From Paenibacillus pectinilyticus (lineage in GTDB: Bacteria > Bacillota > Bacilli > Paenibacillales > NBRC-103111), in NCBI RefSeq assembly GCF_001700435.1, contig NZ_LYPC01000022.1, positions 124,001-188,000 on the forward strand: DNA of 64,000 nt. Reading direction: 5' to 3'. The position numbers and the translations under genes were made by a program. The notes under the pieces are model-generated. The model was given only the letters and a program-made list of their open reading frames with translations, searched no databases and was not told the origin of the DNA. Shown here piece by piece: positions 44,598-53,566 of the stretch (position 1 is its first letter; each line of letters opens with the position of its first letter).

Positions 44598-45700
44598 AAG
44601 CATTGTCACGGTATTTTTTTTACGATTTGTTGCTGTCCATGGTGATTAATTCCATTCTATACGTTCCTCGAATTCTCATTACTGAGCGATACAAGGGAGC
44701 GATCATGTCGCTCATTCTTGGAACATTGATCGGAAGCATTCTGTTGTACTTGTTTACCGCGGCGCTCATGAAATATCCAGGGAAAGGTCTGCCAGAGATA
44801 TTTAAGCTATCGCTGTCCAAATATATCTATGTTCCTTTATTGCTGCTCTATAGTGTATTAGCTTTCATCGCCGGCGGGCTAGTATTAATCAATTTCGCAT
44901 TTATCATATCCAGATATTTGAATCCGGAGACGCCTTCGTATATTTTGCTCTTACTTTTTGTAATCGTTGTCTGTTTTGGTGCTATGCAATCATCCAAGAC
45001 CGTTCTATATACAGCAGAGATTGTGCTGCTGCTTAGTTTGCCTTTGTTATTCTTTTTAATCTTAAAAGCATTAACCAATAAACATATGAACGTCGACGCC
45101 ATACGTGTCATCCTCGATTACACATGGATGCTGCCAAGTTGGAAAAGTTTATCTGTCTCCACCTATGCCTTTGTAGGCTATTTGCATTTGTCTATATTCA
45201 ATCGTGCATTCACGAATGTAAATTCAATTAAATACCGTTGGTTGATGCCCATATTCGGTTTCGGTATGCTGTTAATGACATTTATGATCCCTATAGGCAC
45301 GTTAGGAACAGACGGTGTGAATGACTATATTTTCACTTGGGTATCTACAGCAGAAGCTATTCAGATGAAATACGCCTTTATTGATCATGTCGTTTATATG
45401 TTCCTGCTTCTTTTTCTAAGTATTACCTTTCTATACACAATGGTGACATGGCATGTTGCTTCTCAAACGATCAGCAGTTGTTTTTCGAGGAAGAAACCAA
45501 ACACATCGTCTGTCAATTCGATTCTTCCCAATGCCATTAGTTGTGGTTTGGTAGGTATTACAATTATTACGCTGGGGAGCATGTTAGGAGAGGATGATTT
45601 ATTCCGTGTGTCCTCCTTTTGCTTAGTGACACGATTGCCGATAGACATCTTACTTGTTCTGACAGTGTTTGTCGTGAGTAGACGGAGATTACGTTTATGA
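44594..45700 (+). CDS. gerB: spore germinant receptor subunit B (amino-acid-permease-like)
   Basis: A 368-residue, ten-TM membrane protein of the endospore germination permease family (APC fold), thought to bind the germinant. GTG 44594 overlaps the gerA stop codon (GTGA). An upstream open stretch from 44510 runs inside gerA and is not used. Features: LLSMVINSILYVPRILITERYKGA at the N-terminus and CLVTRLPIDILLVLTVFVV at the end. The germinant cannot be predicted. Confidence 0.9.
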   Translation: MKALSRYFFYDLLLSMVINSILYVPRILITERYKGAIMSLILGTLIGSILLYLFTAALMKYPGKGLPEIFKLSLSKYIYVPLLLLYSVLAFIAGGLVLINFAFIISRYLNPETPSYILLLLFVIVVCFGAMQSSKTVLYTAEIVLLLSLPLLFFLILKALTNKHMNVDAIRVILDYTWMLPSWKSLSVSTYAFVGYLHLSIFNRAFTNVNSIKYRWLMPIFGFGMLLMTFMIPIGTLGTDGVNDYIFTWVSTAEAIQMKYAFIDHVVYMFLLLFLSITFLYTMVTWHVASQTISSCFSRKKPNTSSVNSILPNAISCGLVGITIITLGSMLGEDDLFRVSSFCLVTRLPIDILLVLTVFVVSRRRLRL

Positions 45701-46800
45701 AAACGATGTTATCGATGCTGTCGTTGTCGATGCTATTCGTTTCCTTGTTGTCCGGCTGCGGCTTTAAGGATATGGACAAACGCTTCATAGTTAAGGCTGT
45801 AGGAATCGATAAGACGAATGATCAAGATAATCCGCTGCGCGTATCATTAAAACTCGCTATTCCATCATCGCAAATCAAACCTGGTCAGACGAACACGTTT
45901 CAAATTGTAAGTGATGATGCCCCAACGATCACGGAAGCTGTACGTCATCTTAAGTCCAAAGTGGATAAAGAACTCGATTTTTCACAATCGAAAATTATTA
46001 TATTCGGAAAGAAGCTGGCTGAAGAACGTCTGAATAATGAAACGATTGACTGGTTTTTGCGGAAAAGAGAGATCCAAGGGATGACTTTCATGGCGCTCGG
46101 AGATCCATCTGCGGAGCAAATCATTAAAATTAAACCTAAGTCCGAGCGGTTACCTGGAGATAGTTTATTTTTGAGCTTTGATCAAGAGGGGACGGAATCA
46201 TCCTTTATTGTGACCGAATATTTGTTTGATTTTCACAGAAGATTAAGTGAGAAGGGGTTAGATCCTTATTTACCTGTGATTCGACCACTTAATGACATGT
46301 ATCTAATTGATCAAGTAGCCGTTTTTGATAAAGAAAAAGTAAAAGACATCTTAAATCCAGAGGAAACGCGAGTTTTCAATGAATTGTCCAAAAAAATTAG
46401 TAAATTTGAAATAGAAACACGAACAGATACCGTTCAATTCGCTTTAAGTGTTTCCAAATTTGGCTATACCTACACCATTGATGATTCAAAAACTACTTCA
46501 CCTGTACTTTCTATGCATATGAAAATGAGAGGGCAAGCCGCGGAGTCCAGTCAGTCGTTTAATTATTCGAAATGGAGTCTCTATGAGCAGGAAGCTGAGA
46601 AAGAAGCAGCCTCAAGATATGAGAAAGTGCTTATGAAATTGCAATCCATAGGTGTGGATCCACTCGGTTTGGGCTTAAGATATCGAGCAACTCGTCATAA
46701 CAGTGAGAAGGAATGGGAACAATGGTTAGCTCTTTATCCGTTGCTCCGTTTTCATATCGAGGTCAACATCAACCTTTTGGGATCTGGAGGAATCAAATAG
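45697..46800 (+). CDS. gerC: spore germinant receptor subunit C (lipoprotein)
   Basis: A 367-residue lipoprotein of the Ger(x)C family. Signal peptide 1-20 ends in the lipobox LLSGC, with the mature N-terminal Cys diacylated by the germination-linked Lgt (GerF). RFIVKAVGIDKTN is the typical start of the mature domain, and FSQSKIIIFGKKLAEE is also characteristic. ATG overlaps the gerB stop (ATGA). It completes a tightly coupled A-B-C operon. Confidence 0.92.
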   Translation: MKTMLSMLSLSMLFVSLLSGCGFKDMDKRFIVKAVGIDKTNDQDNPLRVSLKLAIPSSQIKPGQTNTFQIVSDDAPTITEAVRHLKSKVDKELDFSQSKIIIFGKKLAEERLNNETIDWFLRKREIQGMTFMALGDPSAEQIIKIKPKSERLPGDSLFLSFDQEGTESSFIVTEYLFDFHRRLSEKGLDPYLPVIRPLNDMYLIDQVAVFDKEKVKDILNPEETRVFNELSKKISKFEIETRTDTVQFALSVSKFGYTYTIDDSKTTSPVLSMHMKMRGQAAESSQSFNYSKWSLYEQEAEKEAASRYEKVLMKLQSIGVDPLGLGLRYRATRHNSEKEWEQWLALYPLLRFHIEVNINLLGSGGIK

Positions 46801-46903
46801 CACTTAGGCACAAAAAGAAGGTATGTATGAAGCAACTTTTCTTCGTATCGAATCGTTTGAAGAGTGTAACTAAAACAGATAGAGATCAAGGAGAGAATCT
46901 GCC

Positions 46904-47560
46904 ATGAAAAATTATTATAGAAAAACAGGCGTATATACGCTGTTATTGTCGAGTATGCTCATGTTTACTGCTTGTTCATCAACTGAAAAACCAGCGCCGA
47001 GTACGGCCACACCTACAACTAGTGCGTCACCTAGCCCATCTGTTATGCCAACGGCGACACCAGTAGCTAGTCCTTCGGTGAGTCCTACTGCTTCAACAAA
47101 GCCGGCGTCATCTGCCAGTCCTAGCACTAGCTCCGTGTCCCTTAAAGATATGTTCGAGCTTGCCAAATCAGGAAAGGTTGCCGGTATTCCATTTGCAGCA
47201 AAGACTGGGTTGACGGATGAAGTTGAGAAATTATGGGGAAAAGCGGATAAAACGGATTCAGCCGGAGCTGGACTTTACGCGACTTACGCGAAGAAAAATG
47301 CCGTTATCGGTTTTAATAAGGGCAGCCAAATTATCGATATCCGGTCCAATGATCCGAAGCTGCGTTCGTTGACGTTGAGTCAGATTGAACAAGCCTTAGG
47401 CAAACCAACCGACACGAAACTGAATGGTGATGATACTATTTATATTTATCAAGCATCCAACGTGTTTCAACTTAAATTTATTATCCCCAAATCAACTGGA
47501 AAAGTAGATCATATTTCAGTATTTGATACCGTCGATTCCATCAATAATATGGCTGGCTAA
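46904..47560 (+). CDS. DUF4309 (YjgB-like) lipoprotein
   Basis: A 218-residue lipoprotein: signal peptide with lipobox MFTAC (Cys24), a flexible linker of Ser, Thr, Pro and Ala repeats (about 28-78), then a DUF4309 domain beginning SLKDMFELAKSGKVAGIPFAA and ending DHISVFDTV. AAGGAGAGAAT precedes the ATG. It lies on the same strand 100 bp behind gerC and may be read from it. Function unknown. Confidence 0.8.
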   Translation: MKNYYRKTGVYTLLLSSMLMFTACSSTEKPAPSTATPTTSASPSPSVMPTATPVASPSVSPTASTKPASSASPSTSSVSLKDMFELAKSGKVAGIPFAAKTGLTDEVEKLWGKADKTDSAGAGLYATYAKKNAVIGFNKGSQIIDIRSNDPKLRSLTLSQIEQALGKPTDTKLNGDDTIYIYQASNVFQLKFIIPKSTGKVDHISVFDTVDSINNMAG

Positions 47561-47581
47561 CGGAAAGAAAGCAGATAAACG

Positions 47582-48120
47582 TTCGGACGTTTGGATGTCC
47601 TTGTTAATAACGCAGGATATGGCAATGTTTCCTCCATTGAAGAAACTTCGGCCGAACAGGCGCACCAGGTCTGGGGCCGTACCAATTGGCAAAATGGGCA
47701 GTGGAAGGTTTCTCCGAAGTATTGTCCAAAGAAGTTGGACCATTGGGGCTGAAAGTAACATTAATTGAACCAGGTGGCTTCCGGACCGATTGGGCCGGTT
47801 CCTCCATGCAGCACGTTGAGCCAAATGACGCGTACAAAGATACGGTTGGTGGCCTATTGAAACATCTACGCGACACGACTGGTAAAGAAAACGGTGATCC
47901 TGATAAAGCCGCACAAGCGATATTAACGATTGTTAATGAGGAGAACCCACCGCTGCGCCTGCTGCTCGGTAGTGACGCAGTTGCGATCGCAAACGCGGTG
48001 GACACAGGGAAATTAGCCGAAACTAAGCGTTGGGAGAAACTAAGCCTCTCGACTGATTTCGAGACAAGAGAGTTGAACCCTGCCGTCACCGACATGTACC
48101 GCGAGTTTGAAGAAAACTAA
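47582..48120 (+). pseudogene. short-chain dehydrogenase/reductase remnant
   Basis: Broken SDR gene. The first fragment reads FGRLDVLVNNAGYGNVS (the NNAG motif) up to about 47650 in one frame. The second, in another frame, begins APGLGPYQLAKWAVEGFSE near 47665, which contains the YxxxK catalytic pair (Tyr-Gln-Leu-Ala-Lys), and runs to a stop codon at 48120. Missing are the N-terminal cofactor-binding segment (TGxxxGxG, about 70 residues) and about 35 residues with the catalytic Ser between the fragments. The C-terminal part still resembles oxidoreductases of the 17-beta-HSD-like class. Clearly nonfunctional. Confidence 0.87.
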
Positions 48121-48224
48121 GCGATTCGGGGCTTGTATAATAGTAAGGCAGGAAACGAAAGATAAACGGAGCTTAAGAAGCGAAGGGTACGACTTTAAAA
48201 TAAGGTGAATAAGGAGTTTACGTT

Positions 48225-48551
48225 ATGACACATATCTCAAAGGATAATGATGTTCTTACATTCATCAATGTTTTCACAGTTGATCCTCATAATCAGGAAC
48301 GTCTAGTCGAGTTACTTACCACTGTGACGGACGTTTCCGTTCGATATGCACCAGGATTCATCTCTAGTAGTCTCCATAGGAGTAAAGATGGGACGAAGGT
48401 TACCATGTATGCGCAATGGCGCAGTGAGGAAGATTATCAAGCGATGCGGAATGACCCCAAACCGATTCCCTATCTCCAAGAAGCAATGACCATAGCTACA
48501 TTCGAACCGGGGATGTACGAGGTAGTCAAAACATTTGAACCCATCCATTAA
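48225..48551 (+). CDS. antibiotic-biosynthesis-monooxygenase (ABM) domain protein
   Basis: A 108-residue ferredoxin-like dimeric alpha/beta-barrel protein. The ABM pattern is visible: DVLTFINVFTVDPHNQERLVE, then APGFISSSLHRSKDG and VTMYAQWRSEEDYQAM. Such proteins act as small monooxygenases or haem/quinone-handling enzymes, and no catalytic residue can be assigned. AAGGAG precedes the ATG. It lies just after the SDR remnant and may once have been cotranscribed with it. Confidence 0.8.
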   Translation: MTHISKDNDVLTFINVFTVDPHNQERLVELLTTVTDVSVRYAPGFISSSLHRSKDGTKVTMYAQWRSEEDYQAMRNDPKPIPYLQEAMTIATFEPGMYEVVKTFEPIH

Positions 48552-48596
48552 TTACTCATAATAATTGCCTCTAAAATGAGGAGTTGCTATAAGCAA

Positions 48597-48628
48597 AGTC
48601 AACCAGAAACTTGGTTGGCTTTTTTTCT
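48597..48628 (+). terminator. intrinsic terminator
   Basis: AAGTCAACCA pairs with TGGTTGGCTT around GAAACT, followed by T7. Ends the ABM gene. Confidence 0.88.
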
Positions 48629-48636
48629 TTCGACTT

Positions 48637-48649
48637 TACACTAAGTGTA
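48637..48649. promoter_or_regulatory. 13-bp palindrome, possible operator
   Basis: TACACT-A-AGTGTA is a perfect inverted repeat about 165 bp before the Rieske oxygenase gene. It could be a regulator site. No regulator gene is adjacent. Confidence 0.3.
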
Positions 48650-48813
48650 TGTGAAGAAATCTAACAAAAAACTTCCGTTTTGGTAAATCAAACAAAATAT
48701 TGCCTTGGTTATTGCTCGTTGAAATCATGCGATAGTAAGATGTTACTAGAAAGTCATATAAATTGACACGACAAGGATTCATACTTTTACGAAGGAACAA
48801 AGAGGTGAGCTGT

Positions 48814-49860
48814 ATGATATCTGAAAATAAGACAATGAGCGTAGACACTCAGCTTCCCCGAGATTGTACATTCACCGCACAGGATTGGCATGTGTTGGCC
48901 CAATATTGGTATCCAATCGCACTTGCGAGCGAAGTCACGGAAAAGCCGATTGGTGTAAAGTTACTGGACATGAAACTCGTTTGTTACCGTAGTAACGATA
49001 AGCTGGTCATTGCTCGTGATCTCTGTTTTCATCGCGGTGCGCCTCTGAGTAAGGGGTGGGTTGAGAACGGTGAAATCGTTTGTCCATATCACGGGTTTCG
49101 TTATAACTGCGAAGGCAAGTGTACGTCTGTTCCGGCGCATCCCGATGCCAAAATTTCTCCTAAATTAAAATTAATTGTGTATCCGGCAATTGAAAAATAT
49201 GGCTTGATTTGGACATCACTGGCATCCAACGAGGAGCAGATTCCAGAGTTTCCAGGCTGGGATGATCCAGACTATGTCAATGTATTGCCACCGAGCTTCG
49301 ATATTGCCGGTTCGGCAGGTCGTCAGTTGGAAGGTTTCTTAGATGTATCTCACTTTGCTTATGTGCATACAGAAACGTTCGGAGACCGTAATAATACCGA
49401 AGTACCGCAATATCAAGTCAAGCGGGTTGGGAATGAATTATTGGCTGAGTATTGGAGTACAGTAAGCAATTATGGAAAAGGGCAGGATAATCCTGCGCCT
49501 GAGGGATTTGAGTGGCTTCGCGAATTTCGCGTATTTCCACCGTTTGCGGCTTCACTAACCGTATACTTTCCAAACGATGGAAAGTTAATGATCTTGAATT
49601 GCGCATCGCCGGTATCCGCGCGCTATACACGTTTGTTTTGTCCGATATCTCGGAATTTCGATAAAAATGTTCCTACAGAAGATACAATTCGATTTAATTT
49701 GCAAGTGTTCCAAGAGGATCGTGAGATGGTCGAAGCGCAGACTCCGGAAGATTTGCCGCTTGATCTTCATGCCGAAGCTCATATTCCAGCTGATCGGACA
49801 TCCATTGCGTATCGACAATTGCTTAATGAGATTGGGCTTGGACGAAACTACACGGCATAG
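48814..49860 (+). CDS. Rieske-type aromatic-ring oxygenase, catalytic subunit
   Basis: A 348-residue non-haem iron oxygenase. The N-terminal Rieske 2Fe-2S domain has Cys71-x-His73 and Cys90-x-x-His93 (CFHRGAP ... CPYHGF). The catalytic domain has the mononuclear iron site EGFLDVSHFAYVHTETFGD (D-x-x-H-x4-H). This resembles single-component VanA/PobA-type O-demethylases or hydroxylases. The reductase partner is not nearby. GAGGTGAG lies before ATG 48814; codons upstream to 48763 are excluded. Substrate unknown. Confidence 0.88.
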   Translation: MISENKTMSVDTQLPRDCTFTAQDWHVLAQYWYPIALASEVTEKPIGVKLLDMKLVCYRSNDKLVIARDLCFHRGAPLSKGWVENGEIVCPYHGFRYNCEGKCTSVPAHPDAKISPKLKLIVYPAIEKYGLIWTSLASNEEQIPEFPGWDDPDYVNVLPPSFDIAGSAGRQLEGFLDVSHFAYVHTETFGDRNNTEVPQYQVKRVGNELLAEYWSTVSNYGKGQDNPAPEGFEWLREFRVFPPFAASLTVYFPNDGKLMILNCASPVSARYTRLFCPISRNFDKNVPTEDTIRFNLQVFQEDREMVEAQTPEDLPLDLHAEAHIPADRTSIAYRQLLNEIGLGRNYTA

Positions 49861-49956
49861 GAAATAGATTGAAACAATGAAGATTAAGATTTATTATAAA
49901 ACTTGGTTCGCAAGCACATACTTGAAATTAGCTAACAACAGAATCGAGGAGAGCAC

Positions 49957-50478
49957 GTGATACAAAAAGCAACATTCGCCGGAGGCTGTTTCTGGTGCAT
50001 GGTAAGTCCGTTCGAAGATCAACCCGGCATTCATGGCATTATTTCCGGTTACATGGGTGGGACGGTTGAGAATCCAACCTATGAACAAGTAAAGACTGGG
50101 GAGACCGGTCACATGGAAGTTGTCCAGATTACGTTCGATCCCACCATCTTTCCATATGAAAAGCTGCTTGAGCTCTATTGGCCGCAGATCGATCCTACGG
50201 ATGATGAAGGACAGTACATTGACCGCGGCAGCCAATATCGTACGGCTATTTTTTATCATAATGAAGATCAGCAAAAGCTTGCCCTCAAGTCGAAAGAGGA
50301 GCTTGGGCAAAGCGGACGTTTTGATAAGCCAATTGTAACGGAGATTAAGCCTGCAGTCGTATTTTTCCCAGCGGAAGAGTACCACCAGAATTACCACAGC
50401 AAAAACCCAGAGCTATATAAAGAAGAGCGCAAGACCTCGGGACGTGATACGTTCGGTGCTAAATACTGGAATAAATAA
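49957..50478 (+). CDS. msrA: peptide methionine sulfoxide reductase A
   Basis: A 173-residue cytosolic repair enzyme reducing methionine-S-sulfoxide. The catalytic motif GGCFWC puts Cys11 (nucleophile) and Cys14 near the N-terminus. Also present are GYMGGTVENPTYEQVKTGETGHMEVVQI and YRTAIFYHNEDQ with the active-site Tyr/Glu. GTG start with GAGGAGAG upstream. No MsrB fusion or neighbour. Confidence 0.95.
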   Translation: MIQKATFAGGCFWCMVSPFEDQPGIHGIISGYMGGTVENPTYEQVKTGETGHMEVVQITFDPTIFPYEKLLELYWPQIDPTDDEGQYIDRGSQYRTAIFYHNEDQQKLALKSKEELGQSGRFDKPIVTEIKPAVVFFPAEEYHQNYHSKNPELYKEERKTSGRDTFGAKYWNK

Positions 50479-50483
50479 AAAAT

Positions 50484-50520
50484 GCCTTCTGTCCTGTCAT
50501 CGGGATAGAGGGCTTTTTTT
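50484..50520 (+). terminator. intrinsic terminator
   Basis: GCCTTCTGTCC pairs with GGGATAGAGGGC (G-T pairs) around TGTCATC, followed by T7. Ends msrA. Confidence 0.85.
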
Positions 50521-50859
50521 ACAAGTTTTATATGCATCCATGTAACCGAATCTTCACACAATGATTACAAATACGGCACAACTATGGCTCTTTCGAGTCA
50601 TTTGGAATTGGATTAAATTGTTTATAGTGGAGTTGGAAGAACAAACTATAACCCATTATGAAAGGATTGGAGGATTTTACACCTAATGTTCAGCCAGAAA
50701 ATCAGCCTATTGTTTTAGATGAACCATAGAAGTTCATAGGTTCGTTACATGATAGCCAAAATCTCGTCACACACTTTGTGAAAAAAATCACATTGTACAT
50801 CAAGTCTCGTTTATAATACGTATATATCTTGAATTTTGAGCAAGAAGGAGTTGAGTGCA
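50521..50859. other. leader region of the cytochrome bd operon
   Basis: About 340 bp without a convincing gene. It contains a perfect Fnr-type palindrome with a TATAAT box close to the operon. Very short frames near 50658 and 50685 lack supporting features. Confidence 0.5.
50776..50817 (+). promoter_or_regulatory. Fnr/Rex-type operator and promoter of the cyd operon
   Basis: TTGTGA-AAAAAA-TCACAT (50776-50793) contains an exact TGTGA-N6-TCACA (Fnr/Crp) palindrome and matches most of the Rex consensus TTGTGAA-N4-TTCACAA. TATAAT (50812-50817) follows, with no good -35. The palindrome centre lies about 40 bp before the expected start point, the usual class II activator position for Fnr. Confidence 0.72.
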
Positions 50860-50976
50860 ATGAGTCCTGATCACGATAATCAAAGGATTGCTAAGCAAGA
50901 AAAGCGACTTATTATTCTATGTATCATAGTAGCAGCTATCATGTTGCTCTCGTTATCCAAGTATCTCTTTAAATAA
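50860..50976 (+). CDS. 38-residue single-TM protein, first gene of the cyd operon
   Basis: Tiny gene with AAGGAG 7-8 nt before the ATG. A charged N-terminus (MSPDHDNQRIAKQEKR) precedes one TM helix (LIILCIIVAAIMLLSLSKYLF). The stop codon lies 27 nt before cydA. Its position suggests an accessory oxidase subunit or assembly factor. No known family is recognised. Confidence 0.65.
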   Translation: MSPDHDNQRIAKQEKRLIILCIIVAAIMLLSLSKYLFK

Positions 50977-51003
50977 ATAAATGATTAATGAAGGGAGAAC
51001 ATT

Positions 51004-52359
51004 ATGTTCTTAAGCAGCTACGATCCAGTAATGTATAGTCGAATGCTTACCGGGTTAACCCTTGCATTTCACATTATCTTTGCCACTATCGGCGTAGGCG
51101 TTCCACTTATGATTGCCCTCGCTGAATGGATTGGAATAAGACGCAACGATGAGCATTATCTACTTATGGCAAGGCGTTGGGCTCGCGGCTTTGTCATTAC
51201 CGTTGCCGTCGGCGTTGTAACAGGAACGGCTATCGGGCTTCAACTTAGTTTATTGTGGCCAAGCTTCATGAAAGTAGCTGGACAATCCATCGCAATCCCG
51301 CTCTTCTTGGAAACATTTGCTTTCTTCTTTGAAGCCATATTCCTCGGTATTTATCTTTATACTTGGGACCGTTTCAAGAATAAAATGACACATTTCTGGA
51401 TGCTCATTCCCGTAGTAATTGGATCTTCAGCTTCGGCGTTCTTTATTACTGTGGTCAATGCATTTATGAATGCACCAGCAGGAGTAACCGTAAAGGATGG
51501 CAAAATAACAGAAATCTCTCCTTTCGGTGCAATGCTGAGTCCTGCTATGCCAACGAAAGTCTCACACGTACTCGTTACAGCTTACCTAACTTGTGCTTTC
51601 ATTTTAGCGGCGATTTCAGCTTGGTCCCTACTCAAGGGCCGAAATCATGTGTATTACAAAAAAGCACTCAAACTCACCATGATTTCAGCTTGTGTATTCC
51701 TTTTATCAAGCGCTATTATTGGAGATTTGTCAGGTAAGTATCTAGCGAATTATCAACCTGAGAAGCTGGCTGCGATGGAATGGCATTTCGAAACGTCGAA
51801 ACAAGCTCCACTCGTCTTTGGAGGTATCTTAACGGACGATAATGAGATCAAATACGGTGTCAAAATCCCGTTCGCCCTCAGTATTCTCGCTCATGGACTA
51901 CCAAATGCTGAGGTAAAAGGTCTTAATGATATTCCGTCTGATGAAACGCCACCACTTTGGATTCATTATTTGTTTGATCTGAAAATAAGCTTCGTTGCTG
52001 TGATGGTTATCATTGCACTGGCTTTCTTATTCTTATTTTGGCGCCAACGTTCACTCATTTATTCGAATAAATGGTTACTGCGCGGTATTATTCTCGCTGC
52101 ACCGCTTGCCATGTTGACGATTGAACATGGCTGGATCTTCGCCGAGGTGGGACGCCAACCTTGGATTCTTCATGGGATCATGAAAACATCAGAAGGAGCT
52201 ACAGTCTCAGATCATGTAGATACGATGCTCATTATCTTCGCACTTCTTTATATTGTACTCGGATTGACGGCTATTCGGGTAATGCTGCGCATGTTTCGAA
52301 ATAATCGAGCAGAGGATGAAATGGTGGCAAGAGGGATTGAAGGAGGCGATGTGCAATGA
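51004..52359 (+). CDS. cydA: cytochrome bd-type quinol oxidase subunit I
   Basis: A 451-residue membrane subunit carrying haems b558, b595 and d. Signature segments: MLTGLTLAFHIIFATIGVGVP (His ligand in helix 1), GVVTGTAIGLQLSLLWPSFM and IPLFLETFAFFFEAIFLGIYL (acidic haem-pocket residue). The Q-loop is the short type, as in the Bacillus YthA/CIO group. Nine TM helices are expected. It overlaps cydB by 4 nt. Likely induced under low oxygen by the upstream Fnr/Rex site. Confidence 0.93.
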   Translation: MFLSSYDPVMYSRMLTGLTLAFHIIFATIGVGVPLMIALAEWIGIRRNDEHYLLMARRWARGFVITVAVGVVTGTAIGLQLSLLWPSFMKVAGQSIAIPLFLETFAFFFEAIFLGIYLYTWDRFKNKMTHFWMLIPVVIGSSASAFFITVVNAFMNAPAGVTVKDGKITEISPFGAMLSPAMPTKVSHVLVTAYLTCAFILAAISAWSLLKGRNHVYYKKALKLTMISACVFLLSSAIIGDLSGKYLANYQPEKLAAMEWHFETSKQAPLVFGGILTDDNEIKYGVKIPFALSILAHGLPNAEVKGLNDIPSDETPPLWIHYLFDLKISFVAVMVIIALAFLFLFWRQRSLIYSNKWLLRGIILAAPLAMLTIEHGWIFAEVGRQPWILHGIMKTSEGATVSDHVDTMLIIFALLYIVLGLTAIRVMLRMFRNNRAEDEMVARGIEGGDVQ

Positions 52360-53381
52360 GTTATGAAGTGATAGGAATTTCTGTTTTATGGCTATTCCTC
52401 TTCGGTTACTTAATTGTAGCTTCAATTGACTTCGGAGCCGGATTTTTTAGCTATTTCAGCACGATAACGGGGAAACGGCACCTGATTAACAAAGTGATCG
52501 AACGGTATCTTTCCCCCGTATGGGAAGTTACCAATGTGTTTCTTGTCTTTTTCTTTGTCGGCTTTGTTGGGTTTTTCCCAGACACAGCTTATTATTACGG
52601 CACTGCATTGTTGCTTCCAGGTAGTGTAGCCATTATCTTACTCGCCATCAGGGGATCATATTATGCTTTTAGCAACTATGGGGGGAAGAAAGATAGTCGT
52701 TTTTACTTGTTCTTATATGGAGCTAGTGGACTTCTTATCCCGGCTTCTCTTTCAACCGTCTTGACTATTTCCGAAGGTGGCTACATCGATGTTAACGATA
52801 AAGGTCAGGTGACCTTCTTGTATAGCAAACTGTTCTCAAGCACGTATTCTTGGTCGGTCGTTCTGCTTGCTCTTGTGAGCGTGCTTTATATCTCTGCAAT
52901 GTTCTTGTGTTACTATGCCAATCGGGCGAACGATCGTAACGCATTCGAAGTCGTACGTAAATACGCGATCGCTTGGAGTGGTCCGACCATTTTGAGCAGT
53001 CTTCTTGTATTCTTCGCTATCCGCGGACATAATATGGAGCATTTTCAACGGATGGTGGACTATGCCTTCATGTTCGTTTTATCCTTTGTCTGTTTCCTTA
53101 TTGCTATTTATCTAGTCTGGAGACGCAAACGTCTTGGAATGGCATTTATCTGTGTATTACTTCAGTTTGGATTCGCTTTCTTCGGCTATGGGGCTGGACA
53201 TTTACCATACATTCTTTACCCTTACCTAACGATCTATGATAATTTTACAAGTGAACCAATGGCTATTGCATTGATCTCTGTCTTCGTCTTGGGACTCTTG
53301 CTTCTTATTCCATCCCTGTATCTACTTATGCGCCTATTCTTGTTCAATATTGACTATGTACAGGGCAAACGTAACAAATAA
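52356..53381 (+). CDS. cydB: cytochrome bd-type quinol oxidase subunit II
   Basis: A 341-residue partner subunit with about nine TM helices. The opening WLFLFGYLIVASIDFGAGFFSYF matches the conserved CydB N-terminus (W-x2-L-x-D/G-x-x-F-D-x-G-A-G). The ATG overlaps the cydA stop (ATGA). Confidence 0.92.
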   Translation: MSYEVIGISVLWLFLFGYLIVASIDFGAGFFSYFSTITGKRHLINKVIERYLSPVWEVTNVFLVFFFVGFVGFFPDTAYYYGTALLLPGSVAIILLAIRGSYYAFSNYGGKKDSRFYLFLYGASGLLIPASLSTVLTISEGGYIDVNDKGQVTFLYSKLFSSTYSWSVVLLALVSVLYISAMFLCYYANRANDRNAFEVVRKYAIAWSGPTILSSLLVFFAIRGHNMEHFQRMVDYAFMFVLSFVCFLIAIYLVWRRKRLGMAFICVLLQFGFAFFGYGAGHLPYILYPYLTIYDNFTSEPMAIALISVFVLGLLLLIPSLYLLMRLFLFNIDYVQGKRNK

Positions 53382-53420
53382 TCGTATAGTCACATTCCAA
53401 TTAGGAAAGAGGAGGCTTCT

Positions 53421-53528
53421 ATGGTAGAAAATTTTCTTATCTTCGTCGCACCGTTTCTCGTTGTTATTGCTGCAATTGGATCGCTCTTCTGGATAGGCGG
53501 GCGCAGAAAAAATCAAAATGAAGCATGA
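53421..53528 (+). CDS. cydS: CydS-like small subunit of cytochrome bd oxidase
   Basis: A 35-residue single-TM peptide, MVENFLIFVAPFLVVIAAIG followed by a short basic tail, with AGAGGAGG 7 nt before the ATG. Length, single helix, MxxFLIxxAPxxVV opening and location directly after cydB match the CydS subunit known from the Geobacillus bd oxidase structure. Easily missed because of its size. Confidence 0.8.
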   Translation: MVENFLIFVAPFLVVIAAIGSLFWIGGRRKNQNEA

Positions 53529-53566
53529 TAATTTACCCCCGTTGAAATGATGTAAGTAACTGCGCT

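Noticed and set aside
46713-46907. 64-codon frame overlapping the gerC end
   Set aside because: Mostly inside gerC in another frame with no independent start signal.
50658-50729. 23-codon frame beginning MKGLEDF before the cyd operon
   Set aside because: Short, with no ribosome site of its own and no structural feature. Left as unassigned leader.
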